Position numbers and translations under genes: made by a program. The notes under the pieces were generated by a model. It had not been told where the DNA came from. It was given only the letters and a program-made list of their open reading frames with translations, and ran no database searches. A stretch of 64,000 nt of DNA, from contig NZ_JMKP01000008.1 of NCBI RefSeq assembly GCF_000685805.1, positions 1-64,000 of the forward strand, read 5' to 3'. Shown piece after piece: positions 63,284 through 64,000 of the stretch; position 1 is the stretch's first letter; the number at the start of each line of letters is the position of its first letter. This DNA comes from Psychrobacter phenylpyruvicus DSM 7000 = NBRC 102152. Its GTDB lineage: Bacteria; Pseudomonadota; Gammaproteobacteria; Pseudomonadales; Moraxellaceae.

Positions 63284-64000
63284 CTAGATATTTTTAAATA
63301 AAAACTTGGAAATATTTGATTTATTGTTAACTTGTGTTCCATGTATTCCATAAACTTTACCCAATAAATCAAAGGAAGGTACAATACGATCTGTTATCGC
63401 TTTATCAAGTTTACAGGGCGCAGCGTTGTCCTGTTTTTCATAAAATCTAGGTTGGTTACTGTTTATTAAATCTATACCATATAAGTTGATTTGATTGGCA
63501 TCTAATGTATAGGCTAGTTGGGCTGCCACGAAAGCGACAGTACCAGCTTCAACAAACCCTCGCTCAATATTTAAAGAAACCCCTATAGGTTTAGAATAAC
63601 TTGAAGTATCAATGACGAAGTCGGGATGGTCTTTAAAGTCAGCTAATGATAGTTTTTTATTGCCTATCTTCTTGACTAAAGGTAGAGAATTAAGAAAACC
63701 AACCTTATTAGTAGAGACTATTGGTCTATCTACTGGGTAAATGATAGTAATACAGTGCTGATATTTTTCAATAATATGAGGTAATTTTATGGCAATCGCT
63801 TCGATCACTGGTTTGGTGATGTATAAAGGCTGGCCAGCATAAAAATGCTCTAGAATCTCGGAATTGTGTTTGATAAATCTTTCATCACTTATCACATAAG
63901 CCACAATATTGGTGAAATCATGCTCTGCAGTAAGGGTAAGACTACCATTAACGAATATACTCGGACCACTCAATAAATCATCTTCAAATTTCACTTTGGT
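63284..64000 (-). CDS. Rossmann-like surface-sugar biosynthesis protein (5' end outside window)
   Basis: The frame is open to the last base of the window, so the start is not seen; about 239 residues are visible. The segment SGPSIFVNGSLTL near the start and GFVEAGTVAFVAAQLAYTLD with INLYGIDLIN near the end follow the pattern of DUF115/GT42-like proteins, such as sialyltransferases, where GPSL binds the CMP-sugar and the G(I/V)xx..A..LGxxxIYLxGID helix follows. This suggests a transferase for lipooligosaccharide or capsule. The assignment is tentative. It lies 71 bases upstream of the 250-aa gene. Confidence 0.55.
   Translation of the reverse strand, partial: TKVKFEDDLLSGPSIFVNGSLTLTAEHDFTNIVAYVISDERFIKHNSEILEHFYAGQPLYITKPVIEAIAIKLPHIIEKYQHCITIIYPVDRPIVSTNKVGFLNSLPLVKKIGNKKLSLADFKDHPDFVIDTSSYSKPIGVSLNIERGFVEAGTVAFVAAQLAYTLDANQINLYGIDLINSNQPRFYEKQDNAAPCKLDKAITDRIVPSFDLLGKVYGIHGTQVNNKSNISKFLFKNI

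Overview
The window looks like the chromosome of a Moraxellaceae gammaproteobacterium, most likely Psychrobacter. This is inferred from gene order and protein style, not from a database match. The clues are a Pseudomonas/Acinetobacter-type nitrate assimilation cluster with a phosphatase-kinase gene, a class I lipase with its own foldase, glnE-ilvE followed by outer-core sugar genes, and a moderately AT-rich composition. I see no rRNA, tRNA or CRISPR array.

Region by region. 1-1053: the tail of an IS4-like transposase lies directly against a betT-type choline transporter that has lost its N-terminal part. 1.2-13.7 kb: housekeeping genes (dusB, a fused peptide-type ABC ATPase, folE, fabI, roxA/ycfD, purB, mnmA, ispF, grxD) mixed with small lipoproteins and unknown genes. 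13.8-27.2 kb: nitrate assimilation. nirBD points left. Divergent to it run a nitrate transporter, a PP2C phosphatase/Ser-Thr kinase fusion, an FAD reductase, the molybdopterin nitrate reductase nasA, and cobA, which makes the sirohaem precursor. A near-perfect sigma-54 promoter precedes the transporter, so nitrogen control is likely. 27.4-38.5 kb: aspA, azlCD, an SLC13-type carboxylate transporter, dps, serS, tktA and a few small membrane proteins. 38.6-44 kb: a creBC-like two-component system, a TauE/SafE permease and a glpQ lipoprotein. 44.1-47.1 kb: a carboxylesterase, a secreted lipase and the lipase foldase. 47.1-51.4 kb: ppa, an entericidin-like lipoprotein, trmL and the complete tusDCBE sulfur relay for tRNA 2-thiolation, which fits with mnmA elsewhere in the window. 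51.6-53.9 kb: a glycosyltransferase and a PAP2 phosphatase behind an apparent PHO-box array, suggesting lipid remodelling under phosphate starvation. 54.1-58 kb: glnE and ilvE. 58.1-64 kb: sugar-transfer genes (glycosyltransferases, a polysaccharide deacetylase, unknowns). Their position next to ilvE matches the outer-core locus of Acinetobacter, and they are visibly AT-richer.

How the genes connect. Nitrate is imported, reduced by NasA with electrons probably from the FAD protein, then reduced to ammonium by NirBD using sirohaem made through CobA. GlnE adjusts glutamine synthetase activity downstream. TusDCBE and MnmA act in one tRNA thiolation pathway. Esterase, lipase and foldase act together outside the cytoplasm. 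The most interesting items are the phosphatase-kinase with an 18-unit Lys-Asp repeat linker inside the nitrate operon, the regulatory sites (sigma-54 and PHO-box-like), a nested inverted-repeat element behind the entericidin gene, and the uncharacterised genes of the outer-core-like locus.
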